Below are positions 55,801 through 63,162 of a DNA stretch of 64,000 bases, in pieces; the stretch's first letter is position 1; the number at the start of each line of letters is the position of its first letter. The DNA is from Neotamlana nanhaiensis (GTDB taxonomy: Bacteria > Bacteroidota > Bacteroidia > Flavobacteriales > Flavobacteriaceae). Position numbers and translations under genes: made by a program. The stretch lies in the NCBI RefSeq assembly GCF_000943555.1, contig NZ_JTDV01000001.1:124001-188000 (forward strand), written 5' to 3'. The notes beneath the pieces are model-generated. The model was given only the letters and a program-made list of their open reading frames with translations, was not told the DNA's origin and did not search any database.

Positions 55801-56141
55801 TCTATAACCACTGCATCAAGTGATTGTGTATCTTCTTCTAAGGTTACATTAAGTGTTGTTTTGTCTCCAACTACAATTTCTTTTGTTTTTAAACCTACAA
55901 AAGAAAACACCAGTGTACTACTTGAAGTTACCGATATACTGTAAACGCCATCAAAATCGGTAACAGCTCCATTGTTTGTACCTTTTTCAATAACTGTTAC
56001 ACCTGGTAAGGGAATATTGGCCTCATCTACAATAACGCCAGTTACATTTTTTTTACTGCTTGTATTCTGCGAAAAACCAGAAAAAATACTCAGTAAAGAG
56101 AAGAGCAGCAAAAGCAAAATTTTTGAAATTGCTTTTTTCAT
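52830..56141 (-). CDS. susC: SusC/RagA-family TonB-dependent outer-membrane transporter
   Basis: A 1103-residue protein with a signal peptide ending FSGFSQ. It has a carboxypeptidase-regulatory-like domain (about 32-110, VTGVIVDEANIPLPGVTVIEKGTNN start), a plug (about 115-240, GYGSQKLEAVTGAVESI... and VLVTTKRGKKG) and a ~860-residue beta-barrel ending LRTFSLGVNVGF with terminal Phe. There is no STN domain, so signalling through an anti-sigma factor is not indicated. It imports oligosaccharides together with SusD. Transcription starts in the divergent region 56142-56403. Confidence 0.96.
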   Translation of the reverse strand: MKKAISKILLLLLFSLLSIFSGFSQNTSSKKNVTGVIVDEANIPLPGVTVIEKGTNNGAVTDFDGVYSISVTSSSTLVFSFVGLKTKEIVVGDKTTLNVTLEEDTQSLDAVVIEVGYGSQKLEAVTGAVESIKAEEIEALPVGNLGAALAGRVLGVSVSGGTSRPGSPAQITIRNPITGTNIRAKDRVSGDPLYVIDGIMQIDPNTGLSDPTLFNNLDASEIESISFLKDASAAIYGARASQGVVLVTTKRGKKGPAVFSYSGNFSASDETYRNKMLNASQFAKVYNIMNGANGTGILYDESLDNFSEYFFSPTEIEHFENNSYDALDQYWTSAGSQRHNLNLSGGGEDATYFGGISYYTQEGNLGTLDYDRWSFRAGTNVNLARGFKAGFQVSGYFTDRSQTTSKIGSENVENDFRQLQNRAPFLPMYINGLPTLQIGASGNDALAGFHYGEILRLQNLAETKDNNVNVNLNIEYEVPFVKGLKFKGTYTRQESADRGSQIGGTFNLYEFYGADQLATTDRRQTYVLYESGSGPLGTNDIRQETEIINGDRLLIDNGKSSNEQFRFQSTFDREFGDHEIAAFLAVERSERYQHKERIIKYGVPDYADGMIWQTTGIFDPENTYNWRYESGDLGYIGRLNYNYNEKYYAEFLFRSDASAKFAPENYWGNFYSVSGGWIISKESFFKSEVIDFLKFRGSVGVVGKDDTRAWEWRQNFSTETSGGAVFGGNSSVSQGLSPDRVANPDVRWGKELKTNFGFEARFLNSRLSASAETFYNMGRELLINLNSGVPFTVGGAAASSNYGEADTWGTEISLGWSDNIGSDFSYSARFNMGWYNNNIIKGNFTDESNWKPWETNRPGPSDRGAWGYDYVGMFKTQDEIDNYISETGITSILGVPANELRPGMLYYRDVRGDWDPETRTFLPKDGVVNENDQIQLKKRQRGPQGFSSIFNVGYKGFKLNTVISVNWGGYREVGGAKSVLNSEKITANYENRPAFWANMYDPELNPSGTIPNLTKRNQNINTVSSKFWQVSSFSLVMRNINLSYAVPKTLTDKLGVRSFRLNLVGINPFILYNPYKDYGLSPYGGYDSYPVLRTFSLGVNVGF

Positions 56142-56403
56142 TATCTATTATTTAGTTTAATTAATTTAGTTAGCTGTTTTATGGTAGAAACACCATAATG
56201 AATGATGTTAATCTAATGCTAATTTCATTAATTTGACAATTATTCGATGTAATTTTTGAACGACGACCAATTTTATAAAGCCTTTTTCGAGTATTTATCG
56301 AAATTTGACATAAGCGTCTATTTATCATTATAAAAGTCACTTTTATTACACCACTATTTTTATGGTGTACACAACTAACTATTTTTAACTATAATTTTAA
56401 CGT
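56142..56403. promoter_or_regulatory. Divergent promoter region between susC and the dapA-like gene
   Basis: This 262-bp stretch holds no gene. Its two ends carry copies of the same half-site ACACCATAA in opposite orientation. Near susC is ATGGTagaaacACCAT (56181-56196). Near the plus-strand gene are ACACCA-N9-TGGTGT (56348-56368) and GTGTACAC (56365-56372). The TGGTnnACCA-like symmetry resembles GntR-type operators. No convincing flavobacterial -7/-33 pair could be fixed by eye. Confidence 0.55.
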
Positions 56404-57321
56404 ATGTTTAATGGCATTATAACCCCAATGGTTACCCCGTTACAATCTGATAATCTTTCTTTAGATATTGCTAACACCAATAAATTAATAAATCATATTA
56501 TTTCTGGTGGCGTACACGGTCTATTTATCTTAGGAACTACAGGTGAAGCTACAAGTTTAAGTTATAAAACTAGAATTCAACTTATTAATGAAGCCTGCAA
56601 CATTGTAAATAACCGAATTCCTGTTTTTGTAGGTATTTCAGATACCACAATTGAAGAAAGTGTGCATTTAGCCGAAATCGCTAAAGAAGCTGGAGCTAAA
56701 GCTGTGGTTGCTGCACCACCTTTTTATTACGGCTTAGGACAAATAGAACTTTACAAATACTATTGTCGATTGGCAGACCAGTTACCTTTACCTCTGTTTT
56801 TGTACAACATGCCATCGCATACCAAAATTAATATTGAAATTGATACAGTTTTAAAACTTGCTCAACACGACAATATAATTGGTTTAAAAGATAGTTCGGC
56901 AAACATAGTTTACTACCAAAAACTGTGTTATTTATTAAAAAACATCGATAACTTCTCGTTACTTGTTGGTCCTGAAGAGGTAACCTCGCAAACGGTTATT
57001 ATGGGTGGTCATGGTGGCGTAAATGGAGGTTCTAACATGTTTCCTAAACTATATGTACAACTATATAAAGCTACCTTGGCACGAGATTTTGAACGTGTGC
57101 ATGAACTACAAAGTTTAGTGATGGAAGTTTCTACCAAAATATATAACTTAGGTTCCTTTGGATCGAGTTATTTAAAAGGAATGAAAGCTGGACTTTTTAC
57201 ATTGAATTTAATAGAGCATAATATTGCACCTCCTTTTGATTGTTTTGATGAAAAAGAAATGACAGCAATCGCAACAAACATTAAAGCTCTAAAAAGTAAA
57301 ATAGACTCAGCTTTATCATAA
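56404..57321 (+). CDS. DapA-superfamily aldolase/lyase
   Basis: A 305-residue cytoplasmic TIM-barrel protein of the dihydrodipicolinate synthase / N-acetylneuraminate lyase superfamily. Diagnostic residues are GTTGE at 44-48, Tyr134 in LYNMPSH and the Schiff-base Lys162 in GLKDSS. Such enzymes split or build pyruvate-containing sugar acids (Neu5Ac, 2-keto-3-deoxygluconate, 2-keto-3-deoxy acids) or lysine precursors. The gene diverges from susC and precedes an SSS symporter by 76 nt, a pairing reminiscent of sialic-acid loci. In a pectin locus the likely substrates are 2-keto-3-deoxy acids, such as Kdo or Dha of RG-II or keto-deoxy products of galacturonate. A weak AACGGA/TCCGTT hairpin follows the stop (57324-57344). 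Confidence 0.85.
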   Translation: MFNGIITPMVTPLQSDNLSLDIANTNKLINHIISGGVHGLFILGTTGEATSLSYKTRIQLINEACNIVNNRIPVFVGISDTTIEESVHLAEIAKEAGAKAVVAAPPFYYGLGQIELYKYYCRLADQLPLPLFLYNMPSHTKINIEIDTVLKLAQHDNIIGLKDSSANIVYYQKLCYLLKNIDNFSLLVGPEEVTSQTVIMGGHGGVNGGSNMFPKLYVQLYKATLARDFERVHELQSLVMEVSTKIYNLGSFGSSYLKGMKAGLFTLNLIEHNIAPPFDCFDEKEMTAIATNIKALKSKIDSALS

Positions 57322-57397
57322 ATAACGGAACTAACCAATCCGTTTTAAAGTGCAACTAATTACTTTTACCACTTTTACCAACTAAAACCAACATAGA

Positions 57398-58867
57398 ATG
57401 AACACTCTAGATATTATTGTATTTTTTGCTTACATTATTGGTATAGCACTTTTTGGAGGTTCGTTTGCTAAAAAAAATAAAACATCAGCGTCTTACACGT
57501 TAGGTAATCAAGATATTCCAAGTTGGGTGGTTACCATGTCTATTTTTGCCACTTTTGTAAGCAGCATTAGCTATTTGGCTTTACCCGGAAATGCTTTTCA
57601 AAGTAACTGGAATGCCTTGGTGTTTAGCTTATCATTACCAATTGCTACTTTAATTGCTGTAAAATACTTTGTACCATTATATCGCAAAATTAATAGTCCG
57701 TCGGCATACACATTTATGGAACAACGTTTTGGTTCGTGGGCGCGTATTTATGTTTCGGTTTGCTATTTATTAACACAACTTATGCGCATTGGTACCATTT
57801 TGTATTTACTCGCCTTAACTTTAAATGCTATTACAGGTTGGGATATTGCCACCATAATAATTTTTACTGGAATTATCGTTGCTGTTTATTCTATGTTAGG
57901 TGGTATAAGTGCTGTGTTATGGACAGACGCCATACAAGGCATTATTTTAATTGTTGGCGCCTTAGTTTGTATTGCATTTATGTTTTATAGCATGCCCGAA
58001 GGCCCCATGCAAGTTTTTACAATAGCTAACGAAAATGACAAATTCAGCTTAGGAAGTTTCGATTTAAATTTATCGGAACCAACATTTTGGGTGGTTTTAG
58101 TTTATGGCGTTTTTATAAACTTGCAAAACTTTGGTATTGATCAGAATTACGTGCAACGTTATATGGTTTTAAAATCGGATAAGGAAGCTCAAAAATCGGC
58201 TTTAATTGGCGGATTGATTTATTTACCTATTTCGGCGTTGTTTTTGTTTATTGGCACCTCGCTTTTTGCCTATTACAATTCTGCCGATACCTTACCTGAA
58301 GCTTTGCAAGGCTTAAGTAAAGCAGATAGAGTTTTTCCGCATTTTATTGTAAACGCTTTACCTATGGGAATTACAGGATTGTTGATTGCTTCTATTTTTG
58401 CTGCTGGTATGAGCACTATTTCTACTAGTTTTAATAGTTCTTCTACTGTTTTTTTAACCGATTATTACAACAAGTATTTTAAACAAAATATTTCTGATAA
58501 AAAACGTATGCAAGTGCTTTACATCGCTTCTGCAGTTATAAGTATTTTAGGTATTGGTATTGCCATTGCGATGATTAATGTAAAAAGCGCCTTGGATGCT
58601 TGGTGGAAGCTATCTTCGATTTTTAGCGGCGGCATGCTTGGTTTATTTTTGTTAGGAATTTTTACGAAGAAAAAAAATACAACCAGTGCTATTATTGGTA
58701 TGATTGCTGGAATTCTGGTGATTTTATGGTTAACCTTATCGGAACAAATTTTTGGTAGCGACAGTATTGGTGCTTCTTTCCACACCTATTTAACGATTGT
58801 TTTTGGAACTATGGCTATATTTTTAGTGGGCTTTTTGGTCTCTTCTTTTTTGAAACCTAAAAATTAA
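57398..58867 (+). CDS. SSS-family sodium:solute symporter
   Basis: A 489-residue membrane protein with about 13 transmembrane segments. Family traits are the N-terminal SYTLGNQDIPSWVVTMSIFATFVSSISYLALPG region, GGISAVLWTDAIQGIIL (TM5-6) and ASIFAAGMSTISTSFNSSS (TM8-9, sodium site). SSS members import sugars, sialic acid, amino acids or organic acids. A short 9-nt tandem repeat ACTTTTACC (57362-57379) lies just upstream of the start. Co-transcription with the DapA-like gene suggests it imports that enzyme's substrate or a monosaccharide freed in the periplasm. Confidence 0.9.
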   Translation: MNTLDIIVFFAYIIGIALFGGSFAKKNKTSASYTLGNQDIPSWVVTMSIFATFVSSISYLALPGNAFQSNWNALVFSLSLPIATLIAVKYFVPLYRKINSPSAYTFMEQRFGSWARIYVSVCYLLTQLMRIGTILYLLALTLNAITGWDIATIIIFTGIIVAVYSMLGGISAVLWTDAIQGIILIVGALVCIAFMFYSMPEGPMQVFTIANENDKFSLGSFDLNLSEPTFWVVLVYGVFINLQNFGIDQNYVQRYMVLKSDKEAQKSALIGGLIYLPISALFLFIGTSLFAYYNSADTLPEALQGLSKADRVFPHFIVNALPMGITGLLIASIFAAGMSTISTSFNSSSTVFLTDYYNKYFKQNISDKKRMQVLYIASAVISILGIGIAIAMINVKSALDAWWKLSSIFSGGMLGLFLLGIFTKKKNTTSAIIGMIAGILVILWLTLSEQIFGSDSIGASFHTYLTIVFGTMAIFLVGFLVSSFLKPKN

Positions 58868-59249
58868 ATTATTGACTTTAGACGTAAAGGCACAAAGTTG
58901 AATGTTTCTCTGAAAGATGCCTTGATTTGACAGTTTAAATATGATTCGGAGAAGTTTTAATTAATTTTCTCACGAAGGCGCGGAGGCGCAAAGATTAAAT
59001 GAGTTTTATTTTCCAAAGTTGTAGCTGACCATCATAAATAATGAAAAACCTTAGTGCTGGTGCGCTAGGGATTGTAGTGGCTAGCTTTTGGCGAGGCGTG
59101 CATCGAGCCAAAACTAATAACGGAAAGCCCGACCCTTGGGTAGCGCCCTAATAGTTAATTTTTAGAACCTGCAGACCTAAGAAAGAAAAACGAAACAATC
59201 TATTTATTAGAATAAAACAGATTGCTTCGCTCTGATCGTAATGACAGGA
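58868..59249. other. Gene-free intergenic stretch of 382 bp with structured repeats
   Basis: This lies between the symporter and fucI, whose 3' ends face each other. No credible coding frame is present. It holds a segment with CACGAAGGCGCGGAGGCGCA (58973-58992 region), the hairpin-rich element at 59061-59160 and a GATTGCTTCGCTCTGATCGT stretch near the right end. All three resemble fragments that recur between genes in flavobacterial genomes. No clear intrinsic terminator was found for either gene. Confidence 0.6.
59061..59160. repeat. Flavobacterial-type dispersed intergenic repeat with nested hairpins
   Basis: Nested pairings are TAGGG (59066-59070) with CCCTA (59146-59150), TTTTGGC (59086-59092) with GCCAAAA (59107-59113) and the small ACCCTTGGGT stem (59132-59141). 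The GGAAAGCCCGACCC core is a string I associate with intergenic repeats in Flavobacteriaceae. Only one copy is in this window, so repeat status rests on recall. Confidence 0.5.
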
Positions 59250-61031
59250 TTACCCGTAAATTGCCTTATATGTTGCGCAAGCACGATAATCGGCTGATTC
59301 TTTATCCATTCCAAAGGATGCCCAAGCGCTTGGTCGGAAAATTTTGTCTTCGGGTACATTATGCATATTCACCGGAATTCGTAACATAGACGCCAGAGTA
59401 ATTAAATCGGCACCAATATGACCGTAGGTAAATGCGCCGTGGTTGGCACCCCAATTTGCCATAACACTGTACACGTCTTTAAACGGCCCGTTGCCTGTTA
59501 AATTTGGCACAAACCAAGTGGTTGGCCATGTTGGATTAGTGCGTTCGTTTAGAGTTTCGTGAACATCGGTTGGTAATTCTATGGTTTCGCCTTCGGCAAT
59601 TTGTAACACCGGACCAATGCCTTTTACTAAATTTATACGGCACATGGTAACGGGCATACCGCCTTTGGTTTTAAAGGTTGATGAGTAACCGCCACCTCTA
59701 AAATACTCCAACATCCCTGGTCCCCAAGTGGTGTTTTCTAAACATTTTTCGGCTTCTTGCTCTGTAATATCCCACCACGGTTTCATGGCTGGTTTGCCGT
59801 TTATGGTTTGCTCGCCTGTGCCATCGAGTGCTGATGCTCCTGAGTTTATTAGGTGTATAAATCCGTTTTCGGCTTTTCCCGTTAGCGTATGCCCTGTAAC
59901 CCGTTTTACCGATTCTGGACTCCAAAATGTGCGCACATCGCTAAATATTTGAGCAGCTCCTGTTAATAAATGCCCGAATAGCATGGAAATTCCGTTTAAA
60001 CTGTCGTTTTCTGTGGCGAACATAAAAGGTTGACGAATGCCATTCCAGTCGAAAGATGATGTTAAAATAGCTTCCATAAAATCACCATTAGGGAAATGAT
60101 CTGTCCATTGGCGTTGCCCTTGAAAACCTCCAGAAATGGCGTTTCTGCCAAGAGCTTCTTCGGCATAACCAATCTCTTTTAGCTTAGGGTTACCAATCAT
60201 TAAATCGCGACCAATTAAAGCCATTTTTACCACAAATTCCCAGTCGGCATCCAATGCTTCTCTAGATTTTACTTTTTCTGGCGGATTGTAATTTTTGCCT
60301 TCTTTACATTTGGCTTTTGCCCAGGCGAGTGCTTTTTCGTATTCGTCTTTATCGTAAATTTCTTGTTCTATACGACGGATAAACTCCGACATGTCGATAT
60401 TTTCGCAACGCATGCCTAAATAACTTTCAAAGAAATCGGCATCGATGATTGATCCTGCAATTCCCATGGAAACCGAACCCATAGACAAGTATGATTTGCC
60501 TTTCATAGTAGCCACTGCCAAACCTGCTTTTGCGAATAGCAGTAATTTTTCCTTTACATCGTTGGGTATGGAACTATCGTCGCTATCTTGAACATCGCGA
60601 CCATAAATTCCGAATGCAGGCAACCCTTTTTGGTTATGTCCTGCTAATGCTGCTGCTAAGTACACCGCGCCAGGGCGTTCGGTGCCATTAAAACCCCAAA
60701 TAGCCTTAGGTATTAACGGATCCATATCGATGGTTTCGCTACCATAGCACCAACAAGGTGTTACGGTTAAACTTACGCCTACTCCTGCTCTTGAAAATTT
60801 ATCGGCCGATGCTGCAGCTTCGGCAACTCCGCCTATACATGTATCTGAAATGACGCATTCTACTGAGCTTCCATCGGCATGACGTAAATTGTCGGTTAGA
60901 AATTTAGCGGCATTTTTTGCCATATTCATGGTGGTTTCTTCCAGTGATTCTCTAACACCATCTAAACGTCCATCAATTACTGGACGGATTCCTATTTTTG
61001 GCAATTCGCCAATTAATGTTTTGAATTTCAT
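59250..61031 (-). CDS. fucI: L-fucose isomerase
   Basis: A 593-residue cytoplasmic enzyme without signal peptide, very close to the ~591 residues of the Escherichia coli protein. Characteristic segments are [20 protein letters not shown] at the start, [53 protein letters not shown] (metal-binding Glu/Asp region) and [20 protein letters not shown] near the end. It converts L-fucose to L-fuculose (and can act on D-arabinose), the first cytoplasmic step for fucose freed by the GH29/GH95 enzymes. Fuculokinase and aldolase are not in the window. The leader TTTAGTTTAATTA (plus view, 61041-61053) is shared with susC. Confidence 0.96.
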   Translation of the reverse strand: MKFKTLIGELPKIGIRPVIDGRLDGVRESLEETTMNMAKNAAKFLTDNLRHADGSSVECVISDTCIGGVAEAAASADKFSRAGVGVSLTVTPCWCYGSETIDMDPLIPKAIWGFNGTERPGAVYLAAALAGHNQKGLPAFGIYGRDVQDSDDSSIPNDVKEKLLLFAKAGLAVATMKGKSYLSMGSVSMGIAGSIIDADFFESYLGMRCENIDMSEFIRRIEQEIYDKDEYEKALAWAKAKCKEGKNYNPPEKVKSREALDADWEFVVKMALIGRDLMIGNPKLKEIGYAEEALGRNAISGGFQGQRQWTDHFPNGDFMEAILTSSFDWNGIRQPFMFATENDSLNGISMLFGHLLTGAAQIFSDVRTFWSPESVKRVTGHTLTGKAENGFIHLINSGASALDGTGEQTINGKPAMKPWWDITEQEAEKCLENTTWGPGMLEYFRGGGYSSTFKTKGGMPVTMCRINLVKGIGPVLQIAEGETIELPTDVHETLNERTNPTWPTTWFVPNLTGNGPFKDVYSVMANWGANHGAFTYGHIGADLITLASMLRIPVNMHNVPEDKIFRPSAWASFGMDKESADYRACATYKAIYG

Positions 61032-61078
61032 GGTTATATTTTTAGTTTAATTAGCTGATTATTTTGTTCTACTTTAAA

Positions 61079-63094
61079 TTAGTAAGGCATCCAAACGGTC
61101 ATTTCCTCCACATTTCTATTTCCCCAACTGTAATATGGAATAAGCGTGATATCGATTGCTTTCTTTGATAAGTTTAAAGGTTTATACAACGCTTTATCCC
61201 AATCTTGGTTTTCAACAAAACCTTTAGCCGTAATTCCTAAAACTTCTCTGTTTTTTATCGTGATAGGTTTTGTTTCAAAATTTGAATTAATATCTAAAAC
61301 CACTTGATTGATGTTTACTTTTTCAGATAAATCATCAGTTTCCAAACAATAAACAATTGGTCCACGCTTAACAGCCACTTGACTTTTAGTTTCTTCAACC
61401 AATGGATTAGCTTGCATTAAACGTACTGGCATTGGGATATTGATTTCAACAATATCGCCTTTTTTCCATTTTCTGTTCAGTTCTGAATAAGCTCCCGATT
61501 TAATTTCAATATCAGTTGAAGTTTTATTAATTGTTATTGAAGCGCCTTCACTCCACCCCGGAATTCTGGTGAAGATTGAAAAAGCCTTTTTTGGTGCTTT
61601 TACTATTTTAAGCGTGATTTTTCCGTCCCATGGATAATTTGTGATTTGTTTAATTTCTAATTTATCACCTGAAGACGTTTTAGTTTTTAAGTGATTGCTT
61701 CCGTAAAGGTTAACATATAAACCTTTTTCTGAAATGTTATAAGCATAATTGTTTACCTGTGCTAAAGTGCGTGTAACATTGGGCGCACAACAGTTTGACC
61801 ATGCAATATAACCTTCACGCTCGTGCCCCCAACGTTGTTTAAATGGTAAATCTTTTGAAACGTTTAAAGGATTGTTATAACAAAACTCGGTGCCTTCTAA
61901 ACTCACACCCGACAATACGCTATTGTAAAACGCCAATTCCATAACATCGGTGTATTTGGCATCGCCTGTAAGTTGCAACATGCGCCAGTTCCAAAGTACA
62001 TTACCAATATTGGCACAGGTTTCGGTGTGTGCCGTAGCGTTTGGTAATTGATACGGGCGCCCATAAGCTTGATGCGTTTTTTGAACAATTTTAGGGTCGT
62101 AAACCGTTCCATCTGGCGATACACCGTCGTACAACGCGCCGCAACCACCTGTAATGTACATTTTGCGGTAAGCCACATCTTCCCAAATGGATTGCAAGTT
62201 TTCCATGAGTTTCGCCTCGCCTGTTTCGGCATATAAATCGGCTATTCCTGCATACAGGTAGTTTGCGCGAACAGCGTGTCCCATAGCTTGAGTTTGCTCT
62301 CTAAACGGAATGCGGTCTTGGTTATCGTCTGTTCCATCGTTTGTGGTTCCGCGAATATCAATCAGGTTATTGGCCAGTTCCAAATATCGTGGATCTTTTA
62401 CAGTACGATACATTTCGACAATGCCCATATAATGCGACGGACAAATAGCATTTCTTGCTAATTCTGGCGATGCTTTTTTGTAGAAGTCGTATAGAAATTC
62501 GGCTACGCCCTTGGCTACTTCTAAAAAGTTGGTTTTTCCTGTGGCACGGTAATGCACGCACGCCGACGTCATTAAATGTCCCATGTTATACTTCTCGAAA
62601 CCTAATTGCTTTTTAAGCTCTTCTGGTCCTAAAGTTCCCCAACGTTCTTCAATTAAAACAGGTGTGTTGATGTAACCATCTTTACGTTGCACTTGGGCAA
62701 ACATGGCTATGGCTTCATCTATTTGTCTATCCAATTCGGGGTTTTTGGTAACCGCATACGCCGATGCCATACCTTCCATGATTTTGTAAAAGTCGCCATC
62801 ATGAAAAGACGGACCTGCATGTTTACCTTTTTCTAAACCTGCCGCAATTTTAAAATTTGCGTAAGCATGACTAACACTGTCGTTATGATACAACTCCCAC
62901 ATGTATGGCAAGGTATTTTGGGTTTCTACATCAAACTGTTCTTTCCAGAAACCATCAGTCCAAACCACATCTTGTAAATCTAGACTTTTAAGTTTGGTAT
63001 GCGGACTGTTTGTGTTTGCGGTAAGTCCTTTATTTTGAGCTATGGCCAATAGGCCACAAAGACTAAAAACTGAAAGAAGGATTTTATTTTTCAT
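61079..63094 (-). CDS. GH127 beta-L-arabinofuranosidase / aceric-acid hydrolase family
   Basis: A 671-residue secreted protein (signal MKNKILLSVFSLCGLLAIAQ). The (alpha/alpha)6 barrel begins LQDVVWTDGFWKEQF and contains GHLMTSACVHYRATG, TETCANIGNVLWNWRM and SNCCAPNVTRTLAQV. The latter two hold the cysteines and Glu of the zinc-dependent cysteine nucleophile site of GH127. A C-terminal beta-sandwich region (about 460-670) follows. Family activities are beta-L-arabinofuranosidase and, in RG-II degradation, aceric acid release. It lies 47 nt upstream of fucI and is likely co-transcribed. Confidence 0.9.
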   Translation of the reverse strand: MKNKILLSVFSLCGLLAIAQNKGLTANTNSPHTKLKSLDLQDVVWTDGFWKEQFDVETQNTLPYMWELYHNDSVSHAYANFKIAAGLEKGKHAGPSFHDGDFYKIMEGMASAYAVTKNPELDRQIDEAIAMFAQVQRKDGYINTPVLIEERWGTLGPEELKKQLGFEKYNMGHLMTSACVHYRATGKTNFLEVAKGVAEFLYDFYKKASPELARNAICPSHYMGIVEMYRTVKDPRYLELANNLIDIRGTTNDGTDDNQDRIPFREQTQAMGHAVRANYLYAGIADLYAETGEAKLMENLQSIWEDVAYRKMYITGGCGALYDGVSPDGTVYDPKIVQKTHQAYGRPYQLPNATAHTETCANIGNVLWNWRMLQLTGDAKYTDVMELAFYNSVLSGVSLEGTEFCYNNPLNVSKDLPFKQRWGHEREGYIAWSNCCAPNVTRTLAQVNNYAYNISEKGLYVNLYGSNHLKTKTSSGDKLEIKQITNYPWDGKITLKIVKAPKKAFSIFTRIPGWSEGASITINKTSTDIEIKSGAYSELNRKWKKGDIVEINIPMPVRLMQANPLVEETKSQVAVKRGPIVYCLETDDLSEKVNINQVVLDINSNFETKPITIKNREVLGITAKGFVENQDWDKALYKPLNLSKKAIDITLIPYYSWGNRNVEEMTVWMPY

Positions 63095-63132
63095 TGGTCT
63101 TATTTGTTTGCGTTGAAAATTAAATCGATGAG

Positions 63133-63153
63133 ACCCTGAAACAAGTTCAGGGT
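63133..63153. repeat. Small hairpin repeat ACCCTGAA-acaag-TTCAGGGT
   Basis: A perfect 8-bp stem with 5-nt loop between the partial PL1 gene and GH127. The minus-strand sequence GTCACCCTGAACTTGTTTCA is a string I recall as common between genes in Bacteroidota. No T-run follows on the minus strand, so it is not a typical terminator. Confidence 0.5.
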
Positions 63154-63162
63154 GACATTCAA

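Noticed and set aside
63133-63153. Intrinsic terminator after the partial PL1 gene
   Set aside because: The stem is good but no T-run follows on the minus strand, so I list it as a repeat.
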